A stretch of 26,313 nucleotides of DNA from IMG/VR virus record IMGVR_UViG_3300009085_000621, positions 1 through 26,313 of that record; one strand, given 5' to 3'. Positions 1 to 7,843 of the stretch are shown piece after piece. Position 1 is the stretch's first letter. Each line of letters starts with the position of its first letter. A program made the translations under genes and the position numbers. The stretch is from a virus. The notes under the pieces are model-generated. The model searched no databases and was not told the origin of the DNA. It saw only the letters and a program-made list of their open reading frames with translations.

Positions 1-1
1 C

Positions 2-424
2 CTTTCAAAGGAAGCCACAGCAAGCCAGCATAACATTTACGATATAGTAAACCACAATAATTTTCATGCTGTCAATAATGAGGATAACGCTTGGCTGAAT
101 CACAGGTTTATTCGTCCTATGGGTTATCATTGGTGCGCCGCAACGCAAGCCTCTAACCTGCGCCGACTTAACGGCTTTGATGAACGCCTTGCAGATGGTT
201 ATTGCTTTGAGGATGACGAACTGCTTGCACGTGTTTCGATGCTTGGTCTGCAGGTTGAAATTACTGATCACCCTTTCGTCGTACACCAATACCATGAACG
301 AACGTATGTTCCCGCTAACTGGCAGGCACTTTTCAATCTGAATAAGCAGCGCTTTCAAGCCATACGCAAGTCACGCAACCCGATAGCGGTACACCAATTT
401 ACACGCAACCTGTATGAAATATAA
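2..424 (+). CDS. Glycosyltransferase (GT-A type), C-terminal part, 5' end cut by window
   Basis: The frame is open from base 2 with no stop, so the gene starts before the window; the first internal ATG (119) is unlikely to be the true start. The visible part has the C-terminal signature of family 2/galactosyltransferase-like GT-A enzymes: GYHWCAAT, then NGFDE, then FEDDELLARV, where the acidic EDDE segment usually helps position the sugar nucleotide or acceptor. It would transfer a sugar from an activated donor; donor and acceptor cannot be told. It is the first visible gene of a six-gene glycan cluster and overlaps the next gene by 11 nt. The family call is fairly sure; the specificity is unknown. 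Confidence 0.75.
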   Translation, partial: LSKEATASQHNIYDIVNHNNFHAVNNEDNAWLNHRFIRPMGYHWCAATQASNLRRLNGFDERLADGYCFEDDELLARVSMLGLQVEITDHPFVVHQYHERTYVPANWQALFNLNKQRFQAIRKSRNPIAVHQFTRNLYEI

Positions 425-1766
425 GGCGATAATAAGCACGCAGGTAAAAGACGAAAACGAATATCTTGACGAGTGGGTAAATCACCACTTGTCAATAGGC
501 TTTGAGCATATTGTAATTTATGACAATGAAAGCGCCTGCCCGGTTAAGAACCGCTGGGGCAAAGCGGTAACAGTAAAGCTTGAACGAAGGCAATTTGAAG
601 GTTCAGCCGCTGACAACTGCCATAACGATACGGTGCGTAACTTTCAAGCCGATTGGATTGCCCGCATTGATGTTGATGAATTTATAGTGCTGAAGCAGCC
701 CGGTGGCATAAATGAGCTGCTTGTACCTTACAAAGACTTTGGCGGGCTGGGGCTTAACTGGCGAATCTTTGGCACGTCAGGTCACGTGCGTAAACCAGCC
801 GGCGCAGTGAGGGATAATTACGTTTGGCGTATGCCCGACCGTTGTGGCTGGGTGCTGAACGGTGGCAGCTTCCAGCTAAAGACCATTATTCGCCGGGAGT
901 TCTGCTTGCAGGTTCATCACCCGCATTTTTGTATTTCATCCCGACCACTTGTGAATGAAGATTTCGTGCCTTACCCCGATGCGTGGACTGACTCAAGCAG
1001 AACCAAAGCAGTCATTCACCATTACGTGACGAAAAGCCTTGATGAATGGCATAAAAAGTACGATCTTTGGCGGCATAAATACGGCTTGCGCACGCTGAAA
1101 GACCTTGCCGATATTGAAACGAATTGTATAGTTTTAGATAAATCATTTACAACCATGACAAACGAAAAGACTTGGGAATGGGCGTCGCATCAACCATTAA
1201 TTAAAGCTGTGCTTGAACTTTACAAACCGGCTTTTATCCTTGAACTTGGCATAGGTGAAAATTCCACGCCGCTTTTCGCCGGGCTGAATTACATAGGCGT
1301 TGAAAATGACAGGGCTTGGATCGATCACCTTACAAAGCTTTACCACACTAATCAGACTTTCATTTGGCACGACCTTGACCGGCAGGTGACTTCGCTGGCT
1401 GATTACTATAATTCATTGCAGCTGCCCGACGTTAAGCCTAACCTGCTCTTTGTTGACAATTACGAAACGTGCCGCATGATTGCAATTAATACGCTGCGCA
1501 CAAAGTTTGACGCCATATTGTTCCATGACTGCGAGCCTGAACCGGGCGCACGCATTAACCATTACGACATGATTAATTCCGAAGGGTTTAACGTGTATTT
1601 TCTCAAAACGCCTGCCAACTGGACAGGGCTGATGGTGAGCATTGCGTCAGGGCTTGACCGTGGCTTCCAGCCTTTGCGGCAGGTGGTTGACAATTACATT
1701 GATGAGTTCATAGGTAAGCACCCGGCGGCGCTTGGTATGCGTTTGAGTAATAAGTACGAAGAATGA
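414..1766 (+). CDS. Two-domain glycosyltransferase (GT92/Glyco_tranf_2_4-like) plus methyltransferase-like domain
   Basis: This 450-residue protein seems to join two folds. Residues 1 to about 240 resemble the GT92/Glyco_tranf_2_4 group: KDENEYLDEWVNHH near the N-terminus, IVIYDNES, then the metal-binding-type motif RIDVDEF at about residue 83-89. From about residue 250 the sequence changes to a Rossmann-like pattern (FILELGIGENSTPLF, YIGVEND, LLFVDNYETC, AILFHDCEPE), like class I SAM-dependent methyltransferase-type domains. An in-frame ATG at 1155 (residue 248) sits exactly at the junction and could start the second domain alone. The gene overlaps its upstream neighbour by 11 nt and the radical SAM gene by 4 nt (ATGA). 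The GT half is better supported than the methyltransferase half. Confidence 0.7.
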   Translation: MKYKAIISTQVKDENEYLDEWVNHHLSIGFEHIVIYDNESACPVKNRWGKAVTVKLERRQFEGSAADNCHNDTVRNFQADWIARIDVDEFIVLKQPGGINELLVPYKDFGGLGLNWRIFGTSGHVRKPAGAVRDNYVWRMPDRCGWVLNGGSFQLKTIIRREFCLQVHHPHFCISSRPLVNEDFVPYPDAWTDSSRTKAVIHHYVTKSLDEWHKKYDLWRHKYGLRTLKDLADIETNCIVLDKSFTTMTNEKTWEWASHQPLIKAVLELYKPAFILELGIGENSTPLFAGLNYIGVENDRAWIDHLTKLYHTNQTFIWHDLDRQVTSLADYYNSLQLPDVKPNLLFVDNYETCRMIAINTLRTKFDAILFHDCEPEPGARINHYDMINSEGFNVYFLKTPANWTGLMVSIASGLDRGFQPLRQVVDNYIDEFIGKHPAALGMRLSNKYEE

Positions 1767-2884
1767 AGGTGCTGCTCGTCAACCCGTGGACTGATGATTA
1801 CCTACCGCCGCCTGCAATCGGTTATCTGCAAGCTGCTTTACGTCATTGGAAGGTTGACGTCAGGGCATACAATCTTGAACAGGCGTTAGCCACGACCGAG
1901 CAGTTTGATCTTGTGGGTGTAACATTTCATTCATTTTCTGTTAGAAGTGCAAATATTCTCCGAAATAAATTCAAATGTAAATTAATCTGCGGTGGTCATC
2001 ATCCGTCGGCTATGCCTGAACAAATGCTGGCAGCCGGGTACGATCAAGTGGTAGTAGGTGAAGGCGAGAACGCCATTATTGCAATAGTGCAGGGCAATAA
2101 CGAACCAATCGTACAGGCGGCAGCACATGAACATAGGTATTTCTTTGGCATTGACGAAATCCCTATGCCTGACTACACCGGTATTAACTTCGGTGGCTGT
2201 GCCGGTATATCAATCATCACGAGCCGGGGCTGCGCCTTCAAGTGTAACTTTTGTGCTTCGTCACACTTTTGGGGGCATAAGTACAAAATGCGCAGCGCCG
2301 ATAATGTCATACTTGAAATTGAACGCCGTAAGGCAGAAGGTTACACGACTTGGATTTTTGAGGATGACAACTTCACATTGAACAAGCAGCGCACCTATGA
2401 AATCTGCCGGGCTTTGGACGGTAAGTATTACTGGCAATGTACGTCACGTGCCGAAGCGCTTGACGCTGACCTTTGTGCTGAACTTTACCGGGCTGGCTGC
2501 CGTAAGCTTTGGCTTGGCGTGGAAACACTTTCGCAGGCGGCACTTGACCGCTGCAATAAAAATACAACAGTTGAACGTATGCTTGCCGGCATTGCAAATG
2601 CTGCAAGGGCTGGCATACCTACAATTTCCCTATTTATAGTCGGCTTGCCGGGCGATACGGCACAGGACGTAGCAATCACACGGGCAAGGATAAAAGATAG
2701 CGCAATTACCGAAATGGGGACTAACCTTGCATGGATTTTGCCCCGCACCGCAATACACGAAAAGGCAAAGGAATACGGCTTTGATGACGGCGTTTACCTT
2801 GAAAGCGGTGCGCCTTTTTATACTTATGAGCAAAGTATTGAAACTTTGCGCAGCTGGGAGTACCAAATAATGACAGCCCGATGA
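1763..2884 (+). CDS. Cobalamin-binding-type radical SAM enzyme
   Basis: The 373-residue protein has the domain order of B12-binding radical SAM enzymes. The N-terminal Rossmann-like part has KVLLVNP, PPPAIGYLQAAL, CGGHHPSAMPE and VVVGEGEN. The radical SAM core has a clear C-x3-C-x2-C cluster at C157, C161 and C164, whose cysteines bind the 4Fe-4S cluster that cleaves S-adenosylmethionine. The later GVETLSQAALDRCNK and FIVGLPGDT segments are also typical. Members of this family methylate or rearrange unactivated carbons. No DxHxxG cobalamin motif is seen, as in many class B relatives. It lies between glycosyltransferases, so a sugar, lipid or nucleotide substrate is an inference. It shares ATGA overlaps with both neighbours. 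Confidence 0.85.
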   Translation: MKVLLVNPWTDDYLPPPAIGYLQAALRHWKVDVRAYNLEQALATTEQFDLVGVTFHSFSVRSANILRNKFKCKLICGGHHPSAMPEQMLAAGYDQVVVGEGENAIIAIVQGNNEPIVQAAAHEHRYFFGIDEIPMPDYTGINFGGCAGISIITSRGCAFKCNFCASSHFWGHKYKMRSADNVILEIERRKAEGYTTWIFEDDNFTLNKQRTYEICRALDGKYYWQCTSRAEALDADLCAELYRAGCRKLWLGVETLSQAALDRCNKNTTVERMLAGIANAARAGIPTISLFIVGLPGDTAQDVAITRARIKDSAITEMGTNLAWILPRTAIHEKAKEYGFDDGVYLESGAPFYTYEQSIETLRSWEYQIMTAR

Positions 2885-3669
2885 TAGCACTCATTACACC
2901 TACCGGCGCACGCCCGGCACAGTTTGAACTTTGTCAAATATTTATGCGCCGGCAGACCTATGCAGGTGATGTAGTATGGCTGATTATTGATGATGCGCAG
3001 CCACGTTCAACCGAAATGGTTCAGGCTGACTTTAAGCCCGGCTGGACTATAATCAAGATTCATCCCGTACCAGTTTGGCAGTACGGGCAGAACACGCAGG
3101 CACGCAATATCGAAGCCGGGATAAACACCTTGCTGGCTAATTACCAGCGTGCGGACATTGAGGCAATTTTCATCATTGAGGACGATGATTATTACCGTGC
3201 CGTTTATCTTGAACGCATGATGGCTCGCCTTGCTAACTTTAAGGTGCTGGGCGAAATGAACACGGTTTACTACAATGTTTTTTACCGTAACTACTTTGTC
3301 AACCGTAACACTTCGCACGTGAGTTTATTCCAGCTGGCTTTTCGCCCTGAAATGATTGAACTTTTTGCCAGTAATTACAACCAGCGGTTTATTGATTTTA
3401 AATTCTTTGAGAAGCTGCATTCCCTGCTTTATGTTCACCGGGGCGAAGTAGGCTTGTTCAATGAAGGTAATTTAGCAATAGGAATGAAAGGTATGCCGGG
3501 GCGTGCTGGTATTGGCGCAGGGCACGGCAAGTTACTCAATATGCGCCCCGATCCACAAATGCTTTACTTAACTCACGAAATACAAGATGATGCAAAACTC
3601 TATGAAGGATATTACGGGAATCACGGTGTGTCACAACACCGAGGTCTTAATGCGCACCGCTTACGATAG
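2881..3669 (+). CDS. GT-A-like glycosyltransferase
   Basis: The 262-residue protein begins with a GT-A type beta strand (MIALITPTGARPAQF), followed by WLIIDDAQ and, near residue 98, FIIEDDDYY, an acidic run in the place of the DxD metal/nucleotide-sugar motif. This suggests a family 2-like transferase, but the rest is divergent. It starts in an ATGA overlap with the radical SAM gene. Its 3' end overlaps the next gene by about 68 nt in another frame, and the last 22 residues look poorly constrained. A non-catalytic GT-fold protein is an alternative. Confidence 0.65.
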   Translation: MIALITPTGARPAQFELCQIFMRRQTYAGDVVWLIIDDAQPRSTEMVQADFKPGWTIIKIHPVPVWQYGQNTQARNIEAGINTLLANYQRADIEAIFIIEDDDYYRAVYLERMMARLANFKVLGEMNTVYYNVFYRNYFVNRNTSHVSLFQLAFRPEMIELFASNYNQRFIDFKFFEKLHSLLYVHRGEVGLFNEGNLAIGMKGMPGRAGIGAGHGKLLNMRPDPQMLYLTHEIQDDAKLYEGYYGNHGVSQHRGLNAHRLR

Positions 3670-4297
3670 TGTACGCAAGTTTCATCCAACAATGCCAATC
3701 ATAATTATTGACGGCAGCACACCCGGCGATCCGTGCTATAATTACGTGCGCACACTTGCAAGCGACGTTACAACCGTAGGGCAAGCCGGCTACAATATTG
3801 GTCATGGCAGGGGAATGGATGCCGCTATTGGAATGTGTAAGACTCGCTTTGCGCTGATCTTTGACAGTGATATTGAAATGATCAAAAGCCCCGTGGAACT
3901 GATGCTCGCCATGATGGACGAAGATACTTACGGCGTGGGCTACCTTGAAAAGACGGGCTTTGATGGTTATGAATACGGGGCGCAGCCGCACCACAAAACG
4001 CAGGGCTTTATGTATATGCTGCATCCGTTCTTTCACTTGCTGCAAATCAGCGAATATTACAAGTTCCATAAGTACGTACATCATGGCGCACCTTGCTTCA
4101 AGGCAGCGCTTGACATACATCAGCACGGGTTGACAGACCGCATCATAAAGCGCTTACCCGATCTTGGTCATACTTCGGGGAAGGGCTGGGTATGGGATGC
4201 AATCAAGCCGGTTTACGTAATACATAACACTGCCGGCACACGACGTAACAGGGCGGCGAAAGGCAAAACTGAAATTGAAGGCGTATGGGAACGGTAG
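3602..4297 (+). CDS. Family 2-like glycosyltransferase
   Basis: The protein (231 residues from the ATG at 3602; upstream in-frame ATGs at 3587 and 3590 are alternatives) begins directly with a GT-A strand, ITGITVCHN. It continues with PIIIIDGST, NIGHGRGMDAAIG and FALIFDSDIEM, where DSD is the DxD-type motif that binds the metal and the sugar nucleotide. This is a good family 2 profile. The start must lie inside the previous gene because the first beta strand is encoded there, so the 68-nt overlap is real. It overlaps the following gene by 13 nt. The acceptor is unknown; the cluster suggests sequential sugar additions on one acceptor. Confidence 0.75.
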   Translation: MKDITGITVCHNTEVLMRTAYDSVRKFHPTMPIIIIDGSTPGDPCYNYVRTLASDVTTVGQAGYNIGHGRGMDAAIGMCKTRFALIFDSDIEMIKSPVELMLAMMDEDTYGVGYLEKTGFDGYEYGAQPHHKTQGFMYMLHPFFHLLQISEYYKFHKYVHHGAPCFKAALDIHQHGLTDRIIKRLPDLGHTSGKGWVWDAIKPVYVIHNTAGTRRNRAAKGKTEIEGVWER

Positions 4298-4800
4298 CAG
4301 TGCTGGGTACAGGCGGTTCGGTAAATGAATACCTGCCGGTTTATGATTACACTATTGGCGTGAACGACATTTGGAAGTACGTCAAAACTAATGCTATTGT
4401 CTGCTTGGATTATCCAAAGGTGTTTAACCCGGAACGCCTGCGGATAATAAACGAAAGCACACCTGAAGCCTTCTTTAGTCAGATTGTGGCATGGGATCAC
4501 CGGGCAGACTTCCGTAAGATTGACCTTATTGCCGGTTACCCCGATCACGCCGTTAATCTTGACCAGCCGGGTTACTACAAAAGCTATTGCAGTCCGTTTG
4601 TGGCGACACAGATAGCTTGGAAGGGCTTTGGTGCTACCGAGATACATTTGTTCGGTGTTGACCTAACAAATCATCCGCATTTGGATAAGGTTCTCTGCGC
4701 TGCGATTACGCTGCACTTTAAAAACCTAAATAAAGCCCTCAAGGAACGGGGCTGTCAGATTGTGGTTCATGGTAACGGGATACTTACTGCACAATTATAG
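4285..4800 (+). CDS. DUF115 / sialyltransferase (GT42)-like small protein
   Basis: The 171-residue protein has a pattern shared by DUF115/MptE-like and GT42-like proteins. A glycine-rich first loop (VLGTGGSVNEY) is followed by IGVNDIW and VCLDYPKVF, and late by SPFVATQIAWKGFGATEIHLFGVDL. In such proteins the Gly loop binds a nucleotide or CMP-sugar, and the late motif closes the Rossmann-like sheet. It could be a glycosyltransferase or a sugar-nucleotide-binding protein; the sequence does not decide. It is the last gene of the glycan cluster and starts 13 nt inside its neighbour. A hairpin and a promoter-like site follow it. Confidence 0.55.
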   Translation: MGTVAVLGTGGSVNEYLPVYDYTIGVNDIWKYVKTNAIVCLDYPKVFNPERLRIINESTPEAFFSQIVAWDHRADFRKIDLIAGYPDHAVNLDQPGYYKSYCSPFVATQIAWKGFGATEIHLFGVDLTNHPHLDKVLCAAITLHFKNLNKALKERGCQIVVHGNGILTAQL

Positions 4801-4810
4801 ACAGCAATTA

Positions 4811-4836
4811 TTTCAAAGCTTGGCATACCTTTGAAA
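4811..4836 (+). terminator. Inverted repeat at the end of the glycan cluster
   Basis: TTTCAAAG (4811-4818) and CTTTGAAA (4829-4836) form a perfect 8-bp stem with a 10-nt loop, 10 nt after the stop of the last glycan gene. There is no T-run after it, so it is a weak terminator at best. It may instead be a protein-binding dyad, because its right arm overlaps a -7-like promoter box. Confidence 0.4.
4826..4833 (+). promoter_or_regulatory. Candidate -7 box of a head-operon promoter
   Basis: TACCTTTG matches the Bacteroidota -7 consensus TAnnTTTG exactly and lies 20 nt before the first small gene of the head operon. No TTTG -33 box is present 19-21 nt upstream, so any activity would need another factor, as might be expected for a phage late promoter. 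The box sits in the right arm of the dyad at 4811-4836. Confidence 0.35.
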
Positions 4837-4853
4837 CTTAAACCTAAAACATC

Positions 4854-5006
4854 ATGGACGAAACTTGTTGTTTTGCTTATAATACGATGAGCACAATACA
4901 GATGGAACAATTTCTTTACCACGATGAATATTCCATGTATAATGAAGATGCAAACGGCGCTCACCAGCTTGACAATCTGATTTACTACCAGTTATTTGAG
5001 TGTTAA
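4854..5006 (+). CDS. Small protein of unknown function at the head of the structural operon
   Basis: A 50-residue ORF (MDETCCFAYN ... LIYYQLFEC) fills the gap before the protease gene, and its stop overlaps the protease ATG by one base (TAATG), the coupling style seen elsewhere in this genome. It is acidic and rich in tyrosine, with no known domain recognised. The A-rich upstream stretch AACCTAAAACATC and the start ATGGACGAAA closely resemble the internal start inside the protease gene at 5591 (AACCTAAAAATAATTTTATA then ATGGACGAAA). Coding is supported by the coupling, not by homology. Confidence 0.55.
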   Translation: MDETCCFAYNTMSTIQMEQFLYHDEYSMYNEDANGAHQLDNLIYYQLFEC

Positions 5007-6121
5007 TGGAATCAGTGTCACTTAAAATCTATGGCGACATTGGCGAACAAATGCCTGACAGCATCTTTGGTGAAGCTGCCGAAATGATCTCTGCAAAATC
5101 CGTTTCAGAATTTCTTGACGCCAACGCTTCAGCGACTGCAATTGAAGTACGCATTAACAGCCGGGGCGGCGACGTACAAGAAGGCTGGGCGATCCACGAC
5201 CTGTTAGTAAATTCGGGCAAGAAAATTACAACCATCGGCGAAGGTAAAGTTTATTCCATTGCTACAATAATATTTCTTGCCGGGGCTGAAAGGCTCGTGA
5301 TGAAGAATGCCGATGCGCTGATACATAACCCATTCATCCCACCTTACACGCTGGCAGACCAGTACGAAAGCGGCGACCTTGAAAAAATTGCCGAAAGTTT
5401 GCGGCAGGAAGAAGAAAAAATCCTAACGTTTTATGCTGAACGTACTGGTACGGCAGTTGATGTGCTTGCCGGATACATGAAGGAAGAAACAAAGCTTTCA
5501 GCCGAGGATATGCTCACGCTGGGCTTCGCCACAAAAATCATTGAACCTGTAAAGGCTTACGCTTATATCAAACCTAAAAATAATTTTATAATGGACGAAA
5601 AGGCTTTTTTTGAGAAACTCGGTGCGACGCTTGACGGCGCTGTGCTGAAGATGAAGAACTTTTCAAGGATTAACCCGGCAGCCCAAACGCTGACCGACGC
5701 CGCTGGCAAAGAATTTAAACTTGAAAAGGAAACTGGCGAACCTGCCGTTGGTGACGCAGCTGCACCGGACGGCACATACACAATGACCGACGGCAAAGTG
5801 ATTGTCATTGCCGGTGGCGTTGTCACTGAAATTAAGGAGGCAGAAGTTGAAAGTGAATTGGATGCAGCCAAGAAGCAAATAGCTGAACTGACCGCTGAAC
5901 TTGAAAACGCAAAGAAAGATCACGAACAAGCTGTGGCTGCAGAAGCATCCTTTCGTCAGCAGGAAACAGAAGCAAAGGCGCTGATTGTTGAACTCTCAAA
6001 CCTGAAGAACAGCTGGAAGCCCGCCGCAAGGGATAAGGGAAGTTCAGCCGAAGCCAATGGCGCTATTGATATGGGACGGGTAAAAGAACTGAAAACAAAG
6101 TTAAACCAAAATAACGAATAA
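5006..6121 (+). CDS. ClpP-like (S14) prohead protease with C-terminal scaffold-like region
   Basis: Residues 1 to about 190 follow the ClpP/S14 phage prohead protease pattern: INSRGGDVQEGWAIHD, the nucleophile Ser84 in VYSIATIIF, His107 in ALIHNP, and LSAEDMLTLGFA at the C-terminal end of the fold. E161 occupies the position of the ClpP catalytic Asp. The enzyme would cleave scaffold and capsid precursors during head maturation. Residues 196-371 are different: Ala/Glu/Lys-rich with a long coiled coil (about 275-340), as in scaffold proteins. An in-frame ATG at 5591 (M196) could give a free scaffold. ATG 5006 is preferred over GTG 5000 because it overlaps the upstream stop. The capsid gene follows after 2 nt. 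Confidence 0.88.
   Translation: MESVSLKIYGDIGEQMPDSIFGEAAEMISAKSVSEFLDANASATAIEVRINSRGGDVQEGWAIHDLLVNSGKKITTIGEGKVYSIATIIFLAGAERLVMKNADALIHNPFIPPYTLADQYESGDLEKIAESLRQEEEKILTFYAERTGTAVDVLAGYMKEETKLSAEDMLTLGFATKIIEPVKAYAYIKPKNNFIMDEKAFFEKLGATLDGAVLKMKNFSRINPAAQTLTDAAGKEFKLEKETGEPAVGDAAAPDGTYTMTDGKVIVIAGGVVTEIKEAEVESELDAAKKQIAELTAELENAKKDHEQAVAAEASFRQQETEAKALIVELSNLKNSWKPAARDKGSSAEANGAIDMGRVKELKTKLNQNNE
5591..6121 (+). CDS. Possible nested scaffold protein from an internal start
   Basis: An in-frame ATG at 5591 would give a 176-residue protein equal to the coiled-coil C-terminal part of the protease gene. The 20 bases before it are almost all A/T, which favours initiation in Bacteroidota, and the start ATGGACGAAA equals that of the small gene at 4854. 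Nested scaffold genes inside protease genes are known from phage lambda (Nu3 within C). Here it is inferred from position and sequence context only. Confidence 0.4.
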   Translation: MDEKAFFEKLGATLDGAVLKMKNFSRINPAAQTLTDAAGKEFKLEKETGEPAVGDAAAPDGTYTMTDGKVIVIAGGVVTEIKEAEVESELDAAKKQIAELTAELENAKKDHEQAVAAEASFRQQETEAKALIVELSNLKNSWKPAARDKGSSAEANGAIDMGRVKELKTKLNQNNE

Positions 6122-6123
6122 TT

Positions 6124-7209
6124 ATGTCACAAGCATCTCCCGTATGTGGTCATACGATAAACCTTGATAACCTGCATTTCTCCGCTGATGAAATCAGGTC
6201 GTTGAATGAACTGGTTGTAGAAGCCGTTCTTCTTGCTCCCGAACTCACGAAGTTTCATACGCTTGTCACCGGGATTAAAAACGACAAACGTATTGGTACG
6301 ATTCCCGGTTCATTCGGTCTGATCGGTAAAGCTGCACAGTCCTGTAACCCGACCGCACAGTGTTACGAACTGCCAGCCACAGAGAAAACATGGTCACCGA
6401 AATATCTTGAACTTATAATTGATATGTGCGTCGACGAACTTAACGACACGTTTTTAAAGTTAGCAGTGAACTGCGGTGTCGATGTTTTCGACCTGACAAG
6501 AACCGAAATTTTCACCTTCTTGCAGGACATACTTATAAAAGACCTCAAGAAGATGGTGTTACGTCATGCTTGGTTCGGTGACGTGAATGCAGCTAACTTC
6601 CCGGTTGGTAATCTTACGCCCGGCATTGACCCTGACTTCTTCAATGTTATCGACGGGTTCTGGGTACAGTTCGCCACAATTTACGCAGCCAATCCGAACC
6701 AGCTGATCGCGCTGCCGGGGAACAATCAAGCAACGACAGCGTTACAGTTCTCGGTCGCTACACCGCTGCTGATGTATAATGCTATTAATAACCTTATTGA
6801 TAGCGCACCGTGCGAACTGGCAGAACAGCCCGACCGCATATTGCTCGTCACGAAGTCCGTAATGGACAGGCTGCGCAGGCAGCTTCAGGCACTCGGCACG
6901 GCGTTTCAGGATTACAAGCTGATGACCAATGGCATTGAGATCGCAATGTGGGACGGCATACCAATCTACTCGGTCTGCCTTTGGGATCAGTGGATACGTG
7001 CCTACGAAAACAATGGTACTACCCTCAACGACCCGCACCGTGCAGTTTATACTACCAAGTCAAACCTGAATATCGGTATGGCTTGTACCAGTGTGTTTGA
7101 AAACATCAATTCATTTTACGATCCACGCAGCCGGTACAACCGCATTGAGGCTGTCGATGCTTTTGATGCAAAGATAATTCAGGATGCGTTGCTAATGGTC
7201 GGAAGATAG
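6124..7209 (+). CDS. Major capsid protein (HK97-type, probable)
   Basis: The 361-residue protein directly follows the protease/scaffold gene, the usual place of the major capsid protein, and has the right length and composition: acidic N-terminal helix region (SADEIRSLNELVVEAV), alternating strands, few charged clusters and no catalytic motif. The C-terminal NSFYDPRSRYNRIEAVDAF looks like the end of the P-domain/spine of capsid proteins from Bacteroidota phages. It would form the icosahedral shell. There is no long cleavable N-terminal delta domain, which agrees with a separate scaffold. The assignment rests on context plus general pattern, not on a motif. The next gene follows after 9 nt with a true Shine-Dalgarno. 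Confidence 0.8.
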   Translation: MSQASPVCGHTINLDNLHFSADEIRSLNELVVEAVLLAPELTKFHTLVTGIKNDKRIGTIPGSFGLIGKAAQSCNPTAQCYELPATEKTWSPKYLELIIDMCVDELNDTFLKLAVNCGVDVFDLTRTEIFTFLQDILIKDLKKMVLRHAWFGDVNAANFPVGNLTPGIDPDFFNVIDGFWVQFATIYAANPNQLIALPGNNQATTALQFSVATPLLMYNAINNLIDSAPCELAEQPDRILLVTKSVMDRLRRQLQALGTAFQDYKLMTNGIEIAMWDGIPIYSVCLWDQWIRAYENNGTTLNDPHRAVYTTKSNLNIGMACTSVFENINSFYDPRSRYNRIEAVDAFDAKIIQDALLMVGR

Positions 7210-7213
7210 GAGG
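7208..7213 (+). promoter_or_regulatory. Shine-Dalgarno sequence AGGAGG
   Basis: A perfect AGGAGG lies 5 nt before the ATG at 7219 and overlaps the capsid stop codon. Strong Shine-Dalgarno sites are rare in Bacteroidota and no other was noticed in this window, so this gene may be set for especially strong or coupled translation. Confidence 0.6.
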
Positions 7214-7218
7214 CTGAT

Positions 7219-7842
7219 ATGACAATAGGTTGTAATCAGATAGTTGATTGTATCCTCAAGAACTGTGAGAACCTTGTTCCGGGGATAAAGGACGTGGCAT
7301 ATTTTATCAACTGGGATTGTGTTGATAAAGACCTTTCCACGTTTGACGCTGATAATCCACTTTTACTTACGCAGCTTGTATTGAAAGCCGCTTCGCCAAC
7401 TTGCTACGCCTTTTGCGTGGAAGGGTACAATTACAGCAACGAACACACGGTTGCAATGGTGAAGAAAACCTATCAAAAGGTATGGGATCATAACTTCATT
7501 TTCCGCATCTTTGATAACACGCCCGAAGTAAAGCAATGGATTGAGAATGCAAAGGACAGCCGGTTCGTGGTAATTATTGAGAACAATTACAATAAGCCCG
7601 ATGCCGTGCTGGGTGCTGGCAGAACGGTCTTTGAAGTGCTGGGCTGGGATTTCGGTTTGGAACTTAACGCTGCCGAAAGGGACGTTAAATCAGACGAGAT
7701 GCTTGGTGGCTGGCTGCTGACAGCTGGTTGTAGCGACTTGCTGAAGGAATCTTATATGCCGCTTTCATTCTTTGTGGGCGGTACGATTGCTGCTACACGG
7801 GCTGCCGTTGCTTCATTGCTTGCGCCTTGTTGTGAAGATTAA
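7219..7842 (+). CDS. Probable abundant structural protein (tail tube-like or head-associated)
   Basis: The 207-residue protein sits between the capsid gene and a terminator, and it has the only strong Shine-Dalgarno seen. Both facts suggest a virion protein needed in many copies. It has seven cysteines near both ends (GCNQIVDCILKNC, PTCYAFC, APCC). The middle has FEVLGWDFGLELNAAERDV, which reminds me of tail tube-like proteins in Bacteroidota phages, but I cannot confirm this. Alternatives are a decoration protein or a head-tail connector. Confidence 0.6.
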   Translation: MTIGCNQIVDCILKNCENLVPGIKDVAYFINWDCVDKDLSTFDADNPLLLTQLVLKAASPTCYAFCVEGYNYSNEHTVAMVKKTYQKVWDHNFIFRIFDNTPEVKQWIENAKDSRFVVIIENNYNKPDAVLGAGRTVFEVLGWDFGLELNAAERDVKSDEMLGGWLLTAGCSDLLKESYMPLSFFVGGTIAATRAAVASLLAPCCED

Positions 7843-7843
7843 C

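Noticed and set aside
1756-1765. ACGAAG near the radical SAM start as a further copy of the early start motif
   Set aside because: There is one extra base between ACGAAG and ATG, and the motif is explained by the upstream gene's last codons.
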